Assembly: GCF_902150065.1 (NCBI RefSeq)
Contig: NC_043986.1
Location: 28,775,784-28,839,783, forward strand
Source of the DNA: Myripristis murdjan
Taxonomy: Eukaryota > Chordata > Actinopteri > Holocentriformes > Holocentridae
Reading direction: 5' to 3'
Length of the DNA stretch: 64,000 nt
The notes under the pieces are model-generated. The model was not told where the DNA came from, did no database searches, and worked only from the letters and a program-made list of their open reading frames with translations. Below are positions 1 through 17,526 of the stretch, one piece after another; position 1 is the stretch's first letter; the number at the start of each line of letters is the position of its first letter. Both the position numbers and the translations under genes were made by a program.

Positions 1-1219
1 TACGTACACCAGTCTTTGCATATCTGGCTCCGTGTGGTGGAGTTAATCAATGCCTGTGGTTGTCCACTTTTCCCACAAAAACCAGCCGATGATGTTTTCA
101 TTACTGAAGACGTCACATGAGAAAAATCAATACAGCTTATTTAGATTTGCCTGCAGTCTTAACTCCAGGAGGAGACTCACATAAATTTCCAGTTTCGGGT
201 GGCTTTGACATTTCACTGAAACATTTTCAAACTTGCTGTTGGTATATGACGTCTCAAGCTTCATATGTCACTTCTACATGGTTCGATATTGAACATTGCC
301 TGGCATATTGTTTTAAAATGCAGAGTCTGAGAAGAATATATATGAAGCAACAGTCCAGCCTCAGCTCTTTGGGATAATAAATAGTGATACATAAGTCATT
401 TCCTTTTAATTAGCAAAAAAATCTTGAGTTATTTTCAAAGTTAGTTTAGCAATTGATAAATTCTGTCTGGAAACATGGCCCAGGGCCTTTTTTTTTTTTT
501 TTTTTTTTTTTATTTAAGTTATATATTTTCTTCTGACTGTGTTACAGCAGGAAGATACTTGTTGGCAGGACTACTTGAAATCAGTGCAGGATTTCTCTGC
601 ATTGTACACTGTACTGCTTATGTGCGTCCTGGACTCCTATCATAGTGAAGTATGCTATTTATTGCTTTTGGTATGTCTTAAACAGGTGATGAACTTAGCA
701 CTCCGGTTATCGCCGCTTTCCAAAGACATTTCCGTGTTCCACTCTGCTGAATTTTAGGTTTAAAAAAAGAAAATTAAAAAAAGAAAAAAAAAAAAACATT
801 CCCAAAGAAACCGTGAACATATTTGTGCTGTAGCCGTCTGGGCTGTACGATAACTAGATGTTAGAGAGGCTTGTGTAATGCTCCCATGCCGAGGCATCAC
901 AAAACGAAAAGCCTTCATGTTCGCTTTGTGTGGTTGCTGATGTGTTTTTTCAGGCCGGTTGCTCATACACCGTGAACGCTTTCATATTCACGGTCAGCTC
1001 CACCAGTGCTTGTCAGGTTACTGAAACGGCTGAACGTGACGCGATACCACACCGCGTGGAAAACAACAGCATCAGCCTTTCGAGCAACTTTTTGGCAGAG
1101 AAGTGCCTCATTATCACCAGTTGTGAATCAGTAGCATTGATTTATATTTTCTTCTGGTGTGCGTAACATTTCTGTTTTTTTTGTTTTTTTTCTTTTTGTT
1201 TTTACTTTGTGCCATTATA

Positions 1220-1452
1220 AAGGGTGTTTCAAATATAGGTATACGTTTTTATTTGCCAGCGCAGGACTGTGCACAGATGAAATCATGACAGGCAACAGTA
1301 TGAACAGACCTTTCCTGGTTATTAGTGTGCTAGAGGTGTAAAATTTATGCTTTAATTGAATGTTTTGATTTTTGAATCATGTTAAATGATTAAGTAAAAA
1401 GGATCAAAATTATTATTGCTAAAAATGGCTGACCTATATTTGAGACACCTTG
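1220..1452. mobile_element. Mariner-type MITE with TA flanks
   Basis: The left end reads AAGGGTGTTTCAAATATAGG. The right end, reverse-complemented, reads CAAGGTGTCTCAAATATAGG, so about 17 of 20 bases pair as terminal inverted repeats. Both ends are flanked by TA (1218-1219 and 1453-1454), the target-site duplication of Tc1/mariner elements. At 233 bp with no coding capacity it is a non-autonomous element. Family below superfamily level is not known to me. Confidence 0.7.
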
Positions 1453-2572
1453 TAGTCTATAATCCAGAATAATTGCTGTTGCAGGATCAAAGTAATTCCT
1501 TTGGGGCTTTAATGATCAAGACACCAGAGCCATTATGTCCATTTGATTATCTGATGTTTCAGGAAAGTGTTTGTTAGTATTCCCGAATGTAGCGATGTAA
1601 TCATGTTCAAATTCTCTTTTTTTTCTTGTTTCTCTTAAATATATATTCTTTGGGTTTTGTGCAATTTTTTTCCAGCTCACTGCAAAATTTCCCTTTCTTA
1701 ATTGCTTCTCAATAGATTGATTGTCTGTAACGTAAAATGCTGAAGAATCACAGGAAATGTGGGACACCCCTCACCTCCAAAACTGAAATCTGGATTTTAT
1801 TAGTGCTCCTGTTTTGAACATTAACTAAAAATAACTCATGTATTTAGGAATACCCTTGTGATTCTCGCGACAATTACTATTCTACCTTGTTTTGCCTCCT
1901 TGTTTTTGTATAATAATATTTAATAGGCCTATAAATATTTAGAAAGAATTGATGAAACTTGCTGGACTAAAAGCTAGCAATATGTGCATTTGTATAAACT
2001 CAAACGGACTTGTTTATCTCATTAAATTATATATGTGCACAAAAAAATGAACTTTTTAATCATACAACACACACCAATGTATCATTGATTGTATATCCTA
2101 CACAAATAAATATCTATTCAATGCAACTAGTTTGCAAAAGGAGTTTTACCTTTACCTAGAACTGCTGGCAGAAGTCTTGAATTGGTTATTCTGTAACGAA
2201 ACTGAAACAATGAATTAATCTCATATGAGAAAAGTATGGATTTTTTATGCATTACTAGTTTCAGTATCACAACATGAAACAAAAACCTTCAATCTGGGCT
2301 GATTTATGTTTTCTGCCGCTAAGTTAGACGAATTTGATCACTCCATAAGCCAGCCTGTGGTGATTTGCGTTGGACACATTTGCACATGAATAATGTTGAG
2401 GTTCAGTTTTGTCATGTGTATTTATCAGACCTCACACTTGCAAAATTTTGTTGACCTGGTCCAGTGACCTTCCTTTGGCCAGCAGAACAAGTGCGGCACT
2501 ACTTTTCACACACAAGTCACAAGATTTAGTTTGGTTTTGCGTGAAGCCAGCTTCCATTTCCCGACTTCCATT

Positions 2573-3305
2573 TTTGACTCATTCAGCCCGAGTGCTTCAG
2601 GCAGGGTGCTGTAAATCCAAAAGTCCAGTCAGAGTCAGATCCTGCCTGAGGATCTCATAAGGGATTAAAAGTCCTAAACACATCAATTCTGATTCCTAAA
2701 TATACTTACTTGTCAAGGTTTTGAATAAAAGTGTAATTGACTGCAGATTTTATTTTATTATTTATTCATTTGTGCATTCATCCATTTATGTATTTGGGAG
2801 GTTGACAGCAAGTAAAGTGATATTAAATAAAATTGCAGATCTTTTCTTATGTCTTACAGTAATACAAATAGTTTTCATAAAGATACTGAGGCTAAAAAAA
2901 GACGGGTTTCTCCTAAGTTTTGAGGAGAAACTGGGTTTGCAGGTCATGACCATGTGGGAGATGTTTGCCTTAAGAGCTTTCTGTCAGAAGGGCTTTTTAA
3001 ACTAACCCTAACCCTAAACATTCAGCGCATAAATAGAAGGGGGGGTTGGCAGAAAAAAAGAGCAGATATCGACTCTGTCAGCCCCAGCTCTTCAGGCAAG
3101 TTGTCGTCCAGTCACCTTTACTCTTCAGACTGAAAACAGAGACAGTCAGAGGGGTCCTGCCTAAAGATCTCACATGGAATTGTAAGTCATAAATATTGAA
3201 ATCAGCTCAGAAGCAAGCAGTCAACCTGTGAATATGCTGAAATGGTACAGCCTGAATATGTAACTTAAATGTGTAACTGACTGCAGTATTTATTTATTTA
3301 TTTAA
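2573..3305. repeat. Diverged local duplication (two units)
   Basis: Two units, about 2573-2775 and 3068-3305, share the same order of blocks: a TTCAGGCA block, a CAGTCAGAG..TCCTGCCT..GATCTCA block, and a TGTAA(T/C)TGACTGCAG block followed by a TTTATT-rich tail. Indels separate the blocks. This looks like an old tandem duplication or two copies of one dispersed repeat. Confidence 0.5.
3002..3018. repeat. Short interstitial telomere-like run
   Basis: The sequence CTAACCCTAACCCTAA is about two and a half copies of the vertebrate telomere unit CCCTAA. It is too short to claim a former chromosome end; it may be chance or a repair trace. Confidence 0.5.
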
Positions 3306-3406
3306 ATCCTAACCTTAACCTCTCTGGCAGAACTAAAGAGACTTTGTGACAGAAAGCCCTGAAGGAAAACTTCCCCGACACCAAGCCGTGAAGTGCACAC
3401 TCCAGT

Positions 3407-3420
3407 CCACTAGGTGGCGG
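3407..3420 (+). promoter_or_regulatory. CTCF-like motif upstream of ndufb11
   Basis: CCACTAGGTGGCGG fits the vertebrate CTCF core (CCRSYAGRKGGCRS) and lies about 100 bp before the ndufb11 start codon, probably in the promoter or 5'UTR. A similar block is, as I recall, common in teleost genomes, so it could instead be a fragment of a dispersed repeat. Confidence 0.4.
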
Positions 3421-3519
3421 TAAAAACAAGACACAAACAACAAAAGCAGGAGGAAAGAACAGAATAGTTTAGCTTCCTGCTCCGGGTTGCAGTGTCGTGT
3501 GTATACCAAAACGGACGAA

Positions 3520-6500
3520 ATGCTGACCCGGTTGGCCCGGCTCAGACCCATTTTACCCCCGTCTCCCCTGCACCGAGCGGTCCGGCTCGTGTCGCAGTCG
3601 CAGCCGTCCGGCGCTGCCGGCGCGACGGCCGTGACGGAGGTGCCGTCCGCCGCCCAGAGCCACAGCCACGGCGAGGTCAGCCAGTATGTCAAGGTGAGTT
3701 CAACACTGGCTGTGTTAGCGGCACCGCTAAGGGCACTGAGCCTGAAATATACTGTACTAGTACATTTATTAAAAAGAAAAATACACCACCAAACATATTT
3801 GTTCTTCACAGACACATACACGAGACAAGTGTACTGTCCAGCTAGCCAAGTGGTGGCGATGTTAGCAGGCACAGCGACGTGTAAACAATATGTCGCCTGC
3901 AGATATGCTAAACATCTGTTTCCAGGTGGTTTGTTTCTCTCCAGAGATCTGGCAACCGCTGTAGACAAATCTAAAGAATGAACTTACTGATCAGTACAGA
4001 CAAAGAAATGTCATGTCAGTAACCATCGGAGGACTTGGATATTATCTGTCAGTGGACATGGAGGGGAAACAGGCAGCGGCTCTCTGTGGTTGTGTGTTGT
4101 ATCTTGCACTGCTGATACCTCCTGTGTTACTCCAGAACCCAGACTACCATGGGTTCTCCAGTGATCCAGTGGTTGACGAGTGGAACATGAGGGGCGCCTT
4201 CTTCTTTGGCATCTCAGTGGCACTTGTTATCGGGGGAACCTTTCTGCATTACTTACCAGACCACGGGTAAGTCTGGGTGTTCACCCTAATCACATCTTGT
4301 GTCTTTTTAACTGTCTCTAAAGTATGGGATGGATGGCCAGCCCCCTTTTGAAACCTGGTGTGGAAAGGTGCAGTGTAGCAGGCAGTACTTAAAGACATAT
4401 TTCACCCATTATTATTATATAATTATCAGGTCAGTGTCATGTCAGTGGTGAAGTTTGAATGTTCACATATTGCACAGTGAGCTGGTTAGTGCAGTGCTGT
4501 GCTAGCCCCCTGCAAAGCAACAGAACCGGTCTTGGTTCTTGAGTGTTGCTTCTTTAGAGTTTCAAAATGGGCAAAGAAATGACAATAAGATGACTTCAGG
4601 CAGCATATTCCAAGTGTTACGAAGCCAAATGATCACACTTTGAGGCCAGAAGTCTAAATTGTAGAAGTGTTTTGCACCACATTAGTAAGCAGATCCTGTC
4701 TTCTATACTATTTTAGCTGTGTGTGTGTTTTTTTTCTTCCACTGCTGCAATTGTAGTGCACATTATTGTTTAATTTTGCAGTGATAATCAGGAGGCAATC
4801 ATTGCTATAAGGCCACGGCTTATACTTGTGTGTGGACTCCCTGGTGGATTATCAGTTGTTTTACCTTAAACCCACGGGCTGCATTACTTGCACAATAAGT
4901 TGTGACGGTTAGGAGTGAGTTTTGGGGTTTCAGGTACTAACACATGATGCACGTTTAGGCTGATAGCCTGCCTTTGATTTGTATGTAAATCAATACGATA
5001 ATGGCTGTAGTATATGAATACTAGGTGATGTAGTATATGCATACTACATCACCATTTAACAGTTCACCATAGTGGGCTGTTTAACCACAACAAAATGATC
5101 ACAGTGTAACACTGATCTCAGTTCATTTTTGTGCTGCAGCAGGAGTACATGTCCGTCACTAGGAGTCCAATGTGGACTGGGGTCACAGTTTCTACTAAGG
5201 CTCTCAACAGCAGGTTAAAGCAGCCAAACTGTGTGCACATAGTCCATGAAACTGGGACTCAAACACCTGACTTGCTCCTGTAAACATTGCATTACTCTTT
5301 TTGTCAGTATAACTAATCTGCTCCAGTTAGGGCTTGAAGGGGCTCATTGGTAACTCTATTGCAGCTGGCTGGTGCTGGGATGGAGCCAGCTTTGCCTTGG
5401 TGCCTTCAGAGAACCAGCTTGCATTTCGACGGGTCTCAGAGCCGAATGTTACGTAGCAGAATTTGGGTAAAATTTCTGTGTAGTGCCAACAAAGCGCTGG
5501 TTCCTTCCACCGATCACCGTGGCTTGTCTTTTCATTGTTGAGAAGGCCACTGCTGCTTTTGCTAATGTTTTATCAATATGGTGCAGAAGTGGATGCTACA
5601 TGTGAAGAATCTGTTGCAGTGGCCCGTCCCATAGCCACTGACGTCAGTGATTAAAAGTTTTGGACTGGCAGTTTTGTAGAGCCATGTCGTGTCAGTTTTT
5701 TGGCTTCCCGCTAGTATTTTTTCACCGGAAATTCATGGAGCCGGTTCTAGATTAGGCTGGAATGGCATTGCATCAAAATTATTGTCATGTCAGCGCAGAT
5801 CACAACTGTAATAATGCCTCTTAAAAAGAAGCGTTATCTGAAGACATCATTGAACATAAACATATATTGCTCTGTATCTACTTATCAGTTCCAATTCAAG
5901 GTGTCAACAACTACTTTTAGCCAGAAAATGAATGAAATCAAAACAGCTCGGTACCACTTGATTTCCAAAGTAGTCACCAGAAAAGCTACTTTTGTTTCAG
6001 CCTTGTGTTTTGTAAGCTCTGAATTAAAAAGTACTTGAATATGTGACAAGCTGTGTGAATTTCAATCCTATAGACAGGAGCTTAATAGGAGCACATCAAG
6101 GCAGCAACCCTTTTCCACCACATGGCTGTAAAGTGACCAGAGCTCAGTGAACAGGGAAAATATAGAAGTCACTTCCACAAATATTGGTCTTTTGTATCAG
6201 CAGTGCAGTAGTTTGATTTCAGAGCACTTGTATTATCTGTTTGGAGTCATTTTAAAGAACCAACATCTGACTGCTTCTGTTGTTTTAAGGAAGGCTGACA
6301 CAAAGCTGTGCCAGCTCACTGCTAGTATTTTATATTGACATATTAACATCACCAACGTTTTGACTGACATGAGGGTAAGAAAATTATCACAACTATTCCA
6401 TAAACCCTGCTGAGAGTGACATGTCAGCTCTGTCACTTTTTTGCTGCTTTCCTTAAAGGTGAAGGATCTTGTAGGGAAAAGACTTTTTAGTGTTTCATCC

Positions 6501-6789
6501 ATCAGAAATGGATGCACATCATATGATAGGAATCCTGATCCAACACTTTATATGTAGTTGAATGTATATATTTTTTTTATTTTTTATTTTAATCTCTCTC
6601 TCTCTCTCTCTCTCTCTCCCCCTCCTTTCTTTCTTTTTCTCTCTCTCTGTCTCTGTCAGCATGCGGCAGTGGGCCAGGAGGGAAGCAGAGCTTCTGATCA
6701 AGCAGAGGGAGCAGGAGGGCCTCCCTCTCATGGAGGAAAACTACTACAACCCTGACAAAATAGTTCTTCCAGCCACTGGACAAGAGTAG
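3520..6789 (+). CDS. ndufb11: NADH dehydrogenase 1 beta subcomplex subunit 11 (complex I ESSS subunit), mitochondrial
   Basis: Accessory subunit of the membrane arm of respiratory complex I, in the inner mitochondrial membrane. Coding exons: 3520-3693, 4136-4266, 6660-6789. They sum to 435 nt (144 aa plus stop), all with GT-AG ends and in-frame joins. Residues 1 to about 50 are rich in Arg, Ser and Ala with few acids, as in a mitochondrial targeting peptide. The [17 protein letters not shown] block begins at residue 59. One membrane span follows at about 79-98, then [16 protein letters not shown] and the [15 protein letters not shown] tail, which match human NDUFB11 closely. I start at ATG 3520; upstream in-frame sequence has no ATG. 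The human protein is 153 aa, so the length fits. A poly(A) signal lies 41 nt past the stop. The last intron ends in a CT microsatellite. Confidence 0.95.
5024..5053. repeat. Perfect 30-bp palindrome in ndufb11 intron 2
   Basis: GGTGATGTAGTAT, a four-base loop ATGC, then ATACTACATCACC: 13-bp arms with no mismatch. A weaker copy of GTAGTATATG precedes it at about 5007-5016, so the site probably grew by local duplication. Confidence 0.75.
6594..6658 (+). repeat. (TC)n microsatellite forming the polypyrimidine tract of ndufb11 intron 2
   Basis: A TC/CT run of about 24 bases, followed by CCCCCTCCTTTCTTTCTTTTTCTCTCTC, runs straight into the CAG acceptor at 6657-6659. The repeat therefore acts as the polypyrimidine tract of the last intron. 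Confidence 0.8.
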
Positions 6790-6829
6790 GATGTCCAACA
6801 TCCTCCACTTCATGTAACATGTATAATGT

Positions 6830-6835
6830 AATAAA
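6830..6835 (+). terminator. Poly(A) signal of ndufb11
   Basis: AATAAA 41 nt after the ndufb11 stop codon, within TAATGTAATAAATGCTGTAC. This gives a very short 3'UTR; a second AATAAA lies near 7105. Confidence 0.7.
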
Positions 6836-6839
6836 TGCT

Positions 6840-8937
6840 GTACTTGTAATTGTGTAATCCTTTGTGGACAATAAGTTCTTTCAACAGCAACCTGAATGTT
6901 TATTAATTGTTAATCAAATGTAAATCTGCAATTGTTTGTTCCACATATGGCTGAAGATGCTATGAAGAAGTATAAAGCTTGTGTTTTGTTCCGTACGATG
7001 TCAGCTTGAGAGATTTATCCACATTCATTTCACGCTCTCAAGTAATCTTGGAAATGGGTCAACTAGCAAGCTAGCTGCACCTGGGGAGACAATATGCAGC
7101 AAAAAATAAATACATTTGATTGAACCTTGCCATGTGGCTTCACTGATATGACATGTTCATGTTTGCTGCTGAAGCGTACAGGGGAGGAAATTATGTAAAA
7201 AGAACACACTGCTGAATAGCATATAATTCATATGATAAAATAACAATGAAAAATATATACGAGTACATTTTATCATCATTTTCCTTACAATTTCTGCATA
7301 ACTCTATATACTCTTCCAAGAATATAAAATGAATCAACAAATTAATTCAAATGAAAATTGTATTTTCCCAGTTGTGCCCACACCACGTCTTTGGGTCATC
7401 CATATTTTTCCATTTGTAATATTTAATTAAACTTGAATTAACACGGAAAAGATTTGGTGACCTTTTGCTATCATTTGGGATTAATTTCACACTGAAACAT
7501 CTTGAAACTCTTAATAAGTGCTTTGATGATACTTCATGCAGTTCATTTGGTGAGTGTGTGTAGTGTGGATGTAATAACATATTAGGGAAAAAAAAGATTT
7601 TTTTTCGGAACTGAGCAGTTTCCATCAGCTGTGCACACAGAATTTTCTCTCTGATTCTCAGCCCTGAATTTGAGTCAGTCTAGGGATTTGAATGGCACTA
7701 AGCCTTTAATAAAAAACTGAAATTAAAGAAAAATCCACCATAAAACAATTTTTTCACAGCAATCGCTTGGCTGAAAGTACCTGGCAATGTGTCTTGCATT
7801 TCTAGGTCCAGTCTGCTCTTTAGTGGTCTCTACTTGTCATTCCCAGGCACCACGGCCCAAAGGAAATGAAGCCAAATGATGTGATAAATATCAACCCTTT
7901 GAAACCAGCGCACAGTCATTTGATTTCTTTCAAAAACAGGAGAAAAAAGCAGTGAGTAACTAAACAAGAAATTACTCCAAAATAAGAAAGAAATTATTTA
8001 AAAGTTAAAAGAAAATGACCCAAATATTAGTCAAACAAAAAATACATATTTCCATGTAACTTAATTTTAAAAAATATAATTATTGCAATTATAAATCTAG
8101 TTTTCTGGACTTTTTTTGGTAGCTATTTTCCAGATCAATTTCTTGAAACCTTTTTCTAATTGTCTTAGAAATTTTTGGGTCATTTCTTGCTAAGCTGCCC
8201 ATCAAGCCAAACCAATCAAGCTTTTCTAACGGACACCAGCCTGCTTGCTGCAACTTTTCACAAGCATTTAAATACAAGAAAATCTGGCGTTGATCCTGTT
8301 TTTTTTTTAAGGGTTACATCAAAGCAACCCTGAGCTTGTTGCCTCCATAGACCAATCTATGTGCTCAACAGGCCCTCATGGATGAAACAAAAGTTAGTGG
8401 ATTCATGTACCTGTGTTTTTGTGAATAGCAGAGTATTTTTCTGAATGTTTCACCAGACACTGAATGATTTGGACACTAAATGTAATGTTGCATAAACTGT
8501 AGTGTAATAACTATCTTAGTGCATCAACTGGAGACAGTAGCTAAATGGGCATTTATTAATATGACTAAGATAAAGCATGTTTCTGTTGATCCTCATAAGT
8601 GTTGATCACGTGACCAGTTTGCCGCCTGATCATGTGATGTTGCTTCTGTTTGCATAATCTTCCATCTCAACTGTCAGCTGGTAAATAAAAAAATACAAAC
8701 AAATAAAAACTGATTGTTATAGTATACCACCAACACTGGTACACTTTATCGTCACATTTGTGCACACTCCGCAGCACATACATGAGTTTATTCCAGATTA
8801 GGAAGAGATTTCCAATATATTCCCGTAAATTAGCTGTAATCTTTTTTTCAAACTTACTGACGACTGGCTGTAGTCAATTTACTTCCGTTTTCTACACCGG
8901 TAAAAAAGCACAGGGAAGGGCGACCCAGTCTTTCGGC
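6840..8937. other. Spacer between ndufb11 and the rhoa promoter
   Basis: AT-rich, about 2.1 kb. No exon, RNA gene or clear mobile element is supported. Base composition shifts toward GC from about 8.88 kb, where the rhoa promoter begins. Confidence 0.6.
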
Positions 8938-9095
8938 TGATTGGCTGAATCAAAAGTCAATCGTGATTTCGCCGTGTTCTATTGGTTAGAAGTCCGGGAT
9001 ATGGGCGGATGTTATCGGCGTGGCACCCTCGTGGGCGGGACTGACAGGTTGGAGAGGAAAAGAAAAAGAAGGCGAGTGGCTCAGGCAAAACGGTA
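8938..9095 (+). promoter_or_regulatory. Probable rhoa promoter and first (non-coding) exon
   Basis: Two reversed CCAAT boxes (ATTGG at 8940-8944 and 8981-8985) are followed by two GC boxes (GGGCGG at 9003-9008 and 9033-9038), with higher CpG than the surroundings and no TATA box. This is the layout of a housekeeping promoter. Vertebrate RHOA has an untranslated first exon and a long first intron, which fits the 2.5 kb to the ATG at 11544. The exact start site and the donor (for example the one near 9092) cannot be fixed from sequence. Confidence 0.5.
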
Positions 9096-9099
9096 AAAA

Positions 9100-16007
<6,908 letters not shown>

Positions 16008-17365
16008 AGTGCTGGGAGAGACGGGAGTGGGAGGGAAGGGGAAAACAAACCAGGCCAAGGAAAAAAGTATGCATCCCTCTTCTCTGTCTGCCTTCACACT
16101 AAGACGGGCAAGATTTCACGGGGATTAGGGATGGGGGAGAAAAAAAGACAACCCAGGCCAAAGGAAATAAGAGATGAGAGGTCAAATGCGATGGAAAAAA
16201 CCAGAGTAAACACATTAAAGGCCAAGGTGATTGCTGTTAGCTTTCAAATGACTAATCGTGTGGTTAAGATTTTTCATTAGACCCTCAACTACGAGAAGGT
16301 AAAGAGAAAAGAACATCACTCAAACCTTACAAAGTGTGGTTAGTGCACTTAGGCAGGCCTGCCCGTTCTCTGATGGGAGGATGTTGAAGATTGATTTTCT
16401 CTTTGGCCCTAAACCTCAGCACTATCGTTCTGGTCGAGACAAGTTCCAGAAGAGATCAGGGGCATCACATTGTATCCAAAAAATTATATCCTTGCCCAAC
16501 TTTTGTCAGACTTCCATGGCTTGCAGTGTGTCTGTGCTTGTCTTTCAGTTCTGTCCAATCATTCCATAGGTGTTTTTATTTTCTTTGTTTTCCCCTATGG
16601 ATAAACAGACCACCCTAACTTCATGTGGACCGGCCTTTCTCTTTTACAAACCAGTGGTCCACAATTATAGTTCATTTGATACAATTTTCATTAATTTAAA
16701 AAGCTAAAAGTTTTTATTTTCATTTGACCATAAGTACATTGGATTAAATACTTGGATAATGAGACCAACTGATTTGAGTGTTTTATATAAGCTTGTTCAT
16801 GTATTAATGAAGAATTTAGTTGATGCTTAGTTGGGCTCTCGGGTCAGAATATTTTATTGAGTTGATGTGGACTGTCAGACACACTGTCAGGGTTAGAGAA
16901 GGCGTAGGAGTCTGTGTGCAGTTTGATGTACAGCCTTCTACAAATTGGCTTATTCCTCTTTAAGATGAATTGCCTGCATGCCAGGCAGTTATTGGGACTG
17001 TTTTTAAAATTTATTGACTTGTTTTTGCCTTTCTGCCAGTCCACTCACGATGTGTCTAGAACTATTCTTTTCCTGTTTCATTTTCTGTTGTACTTTATTT
17101 TAACTTTGTGATATTCTACTGGCTTATCGTTTTTGTATTAGTTGCACATATTTTGAAAAAAAAAAAAAAAAAAACAACTTAACGAGTTCAATATTTGAAA
17201 ATAAACTCATGAAAAACACATGGAATTATTGAATGCAAACAAGTATCTCATAAAAAAGATTGGTTATTTGTGAGAGGAAGTCTTTTGTATACAAATGTAT
17301 CCTCACATTTCTCCAAATGTCTTTTTAAATGTATTCTAAAGGAATAAAATTGTAACAGGGAATGA
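16008..17365 (+). other. rhoa 3'UTR
   Basis: About 1.35 kb without a coding exon, ending near two poly(A) signals (AATAAA at about 17200 and 17343-17348). It includes a poly(A) run at 17155-17174. A long 3'UTR is usual for RHOA. Confidence 0.6.
17343..17348 (+). terminator. Poly(A) signal of rhoa
   Basis: AATAAA within AAAGGAATAAAATTGTAAC, the last strong signal before the convergent Nudix gene. An earlier AATAAA at 17200-17205 could also be used. Confidence 0.55.
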
Positions 17366-17526
17366 CCAATTGTGTTATTGCTGATATGTTCCATTTTTAC
17401 AAAAAGACTTATCACAACATTTCATTATTCAAAAAAACATGTATTTGTCATTTGGTGGGAGAAATGTGACTAACCACATAATATATAGTACATGTATCTT
17501 GGCCTCAGTTTTCACAGTGCTTCACT

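Larger units (their letters stand above)
1..3380. other. AT-rich intergenic spacer upstream of ndufb11
   Basis: I see no supportable exon here; open frames are short and lack family signatures or paired splice sites. The stretch holds a poly(T) run (about 489-511), a poly(A)-rich run (about 763-797), a mariner-type MITE (1220-1452), a diverged local duplication (about 2573-2775 and 3068-3305) and a short telomere-like CCCTAA run near 3002-3017. It may include the 3' end of an upstream gene outside the window, but nothing in the sequence proves this. Confidence 0.6.

Noticed and set aside
278-292. GGTTCGATATT, similar to a tRNA B box
   Set aside because: No matching A box or cloverleaf upstream.
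3002-3018. Telomere-like run as evidence of a chromosome fusion
   Set aside because: Only about two and a half units; far too short.
3333-3968. 211-codon minus-strand frame opposite ndufb11 exon 1
   Set aside because: It is a shadow of the GC-rich first exon and its intron; no family signature and no splice support.
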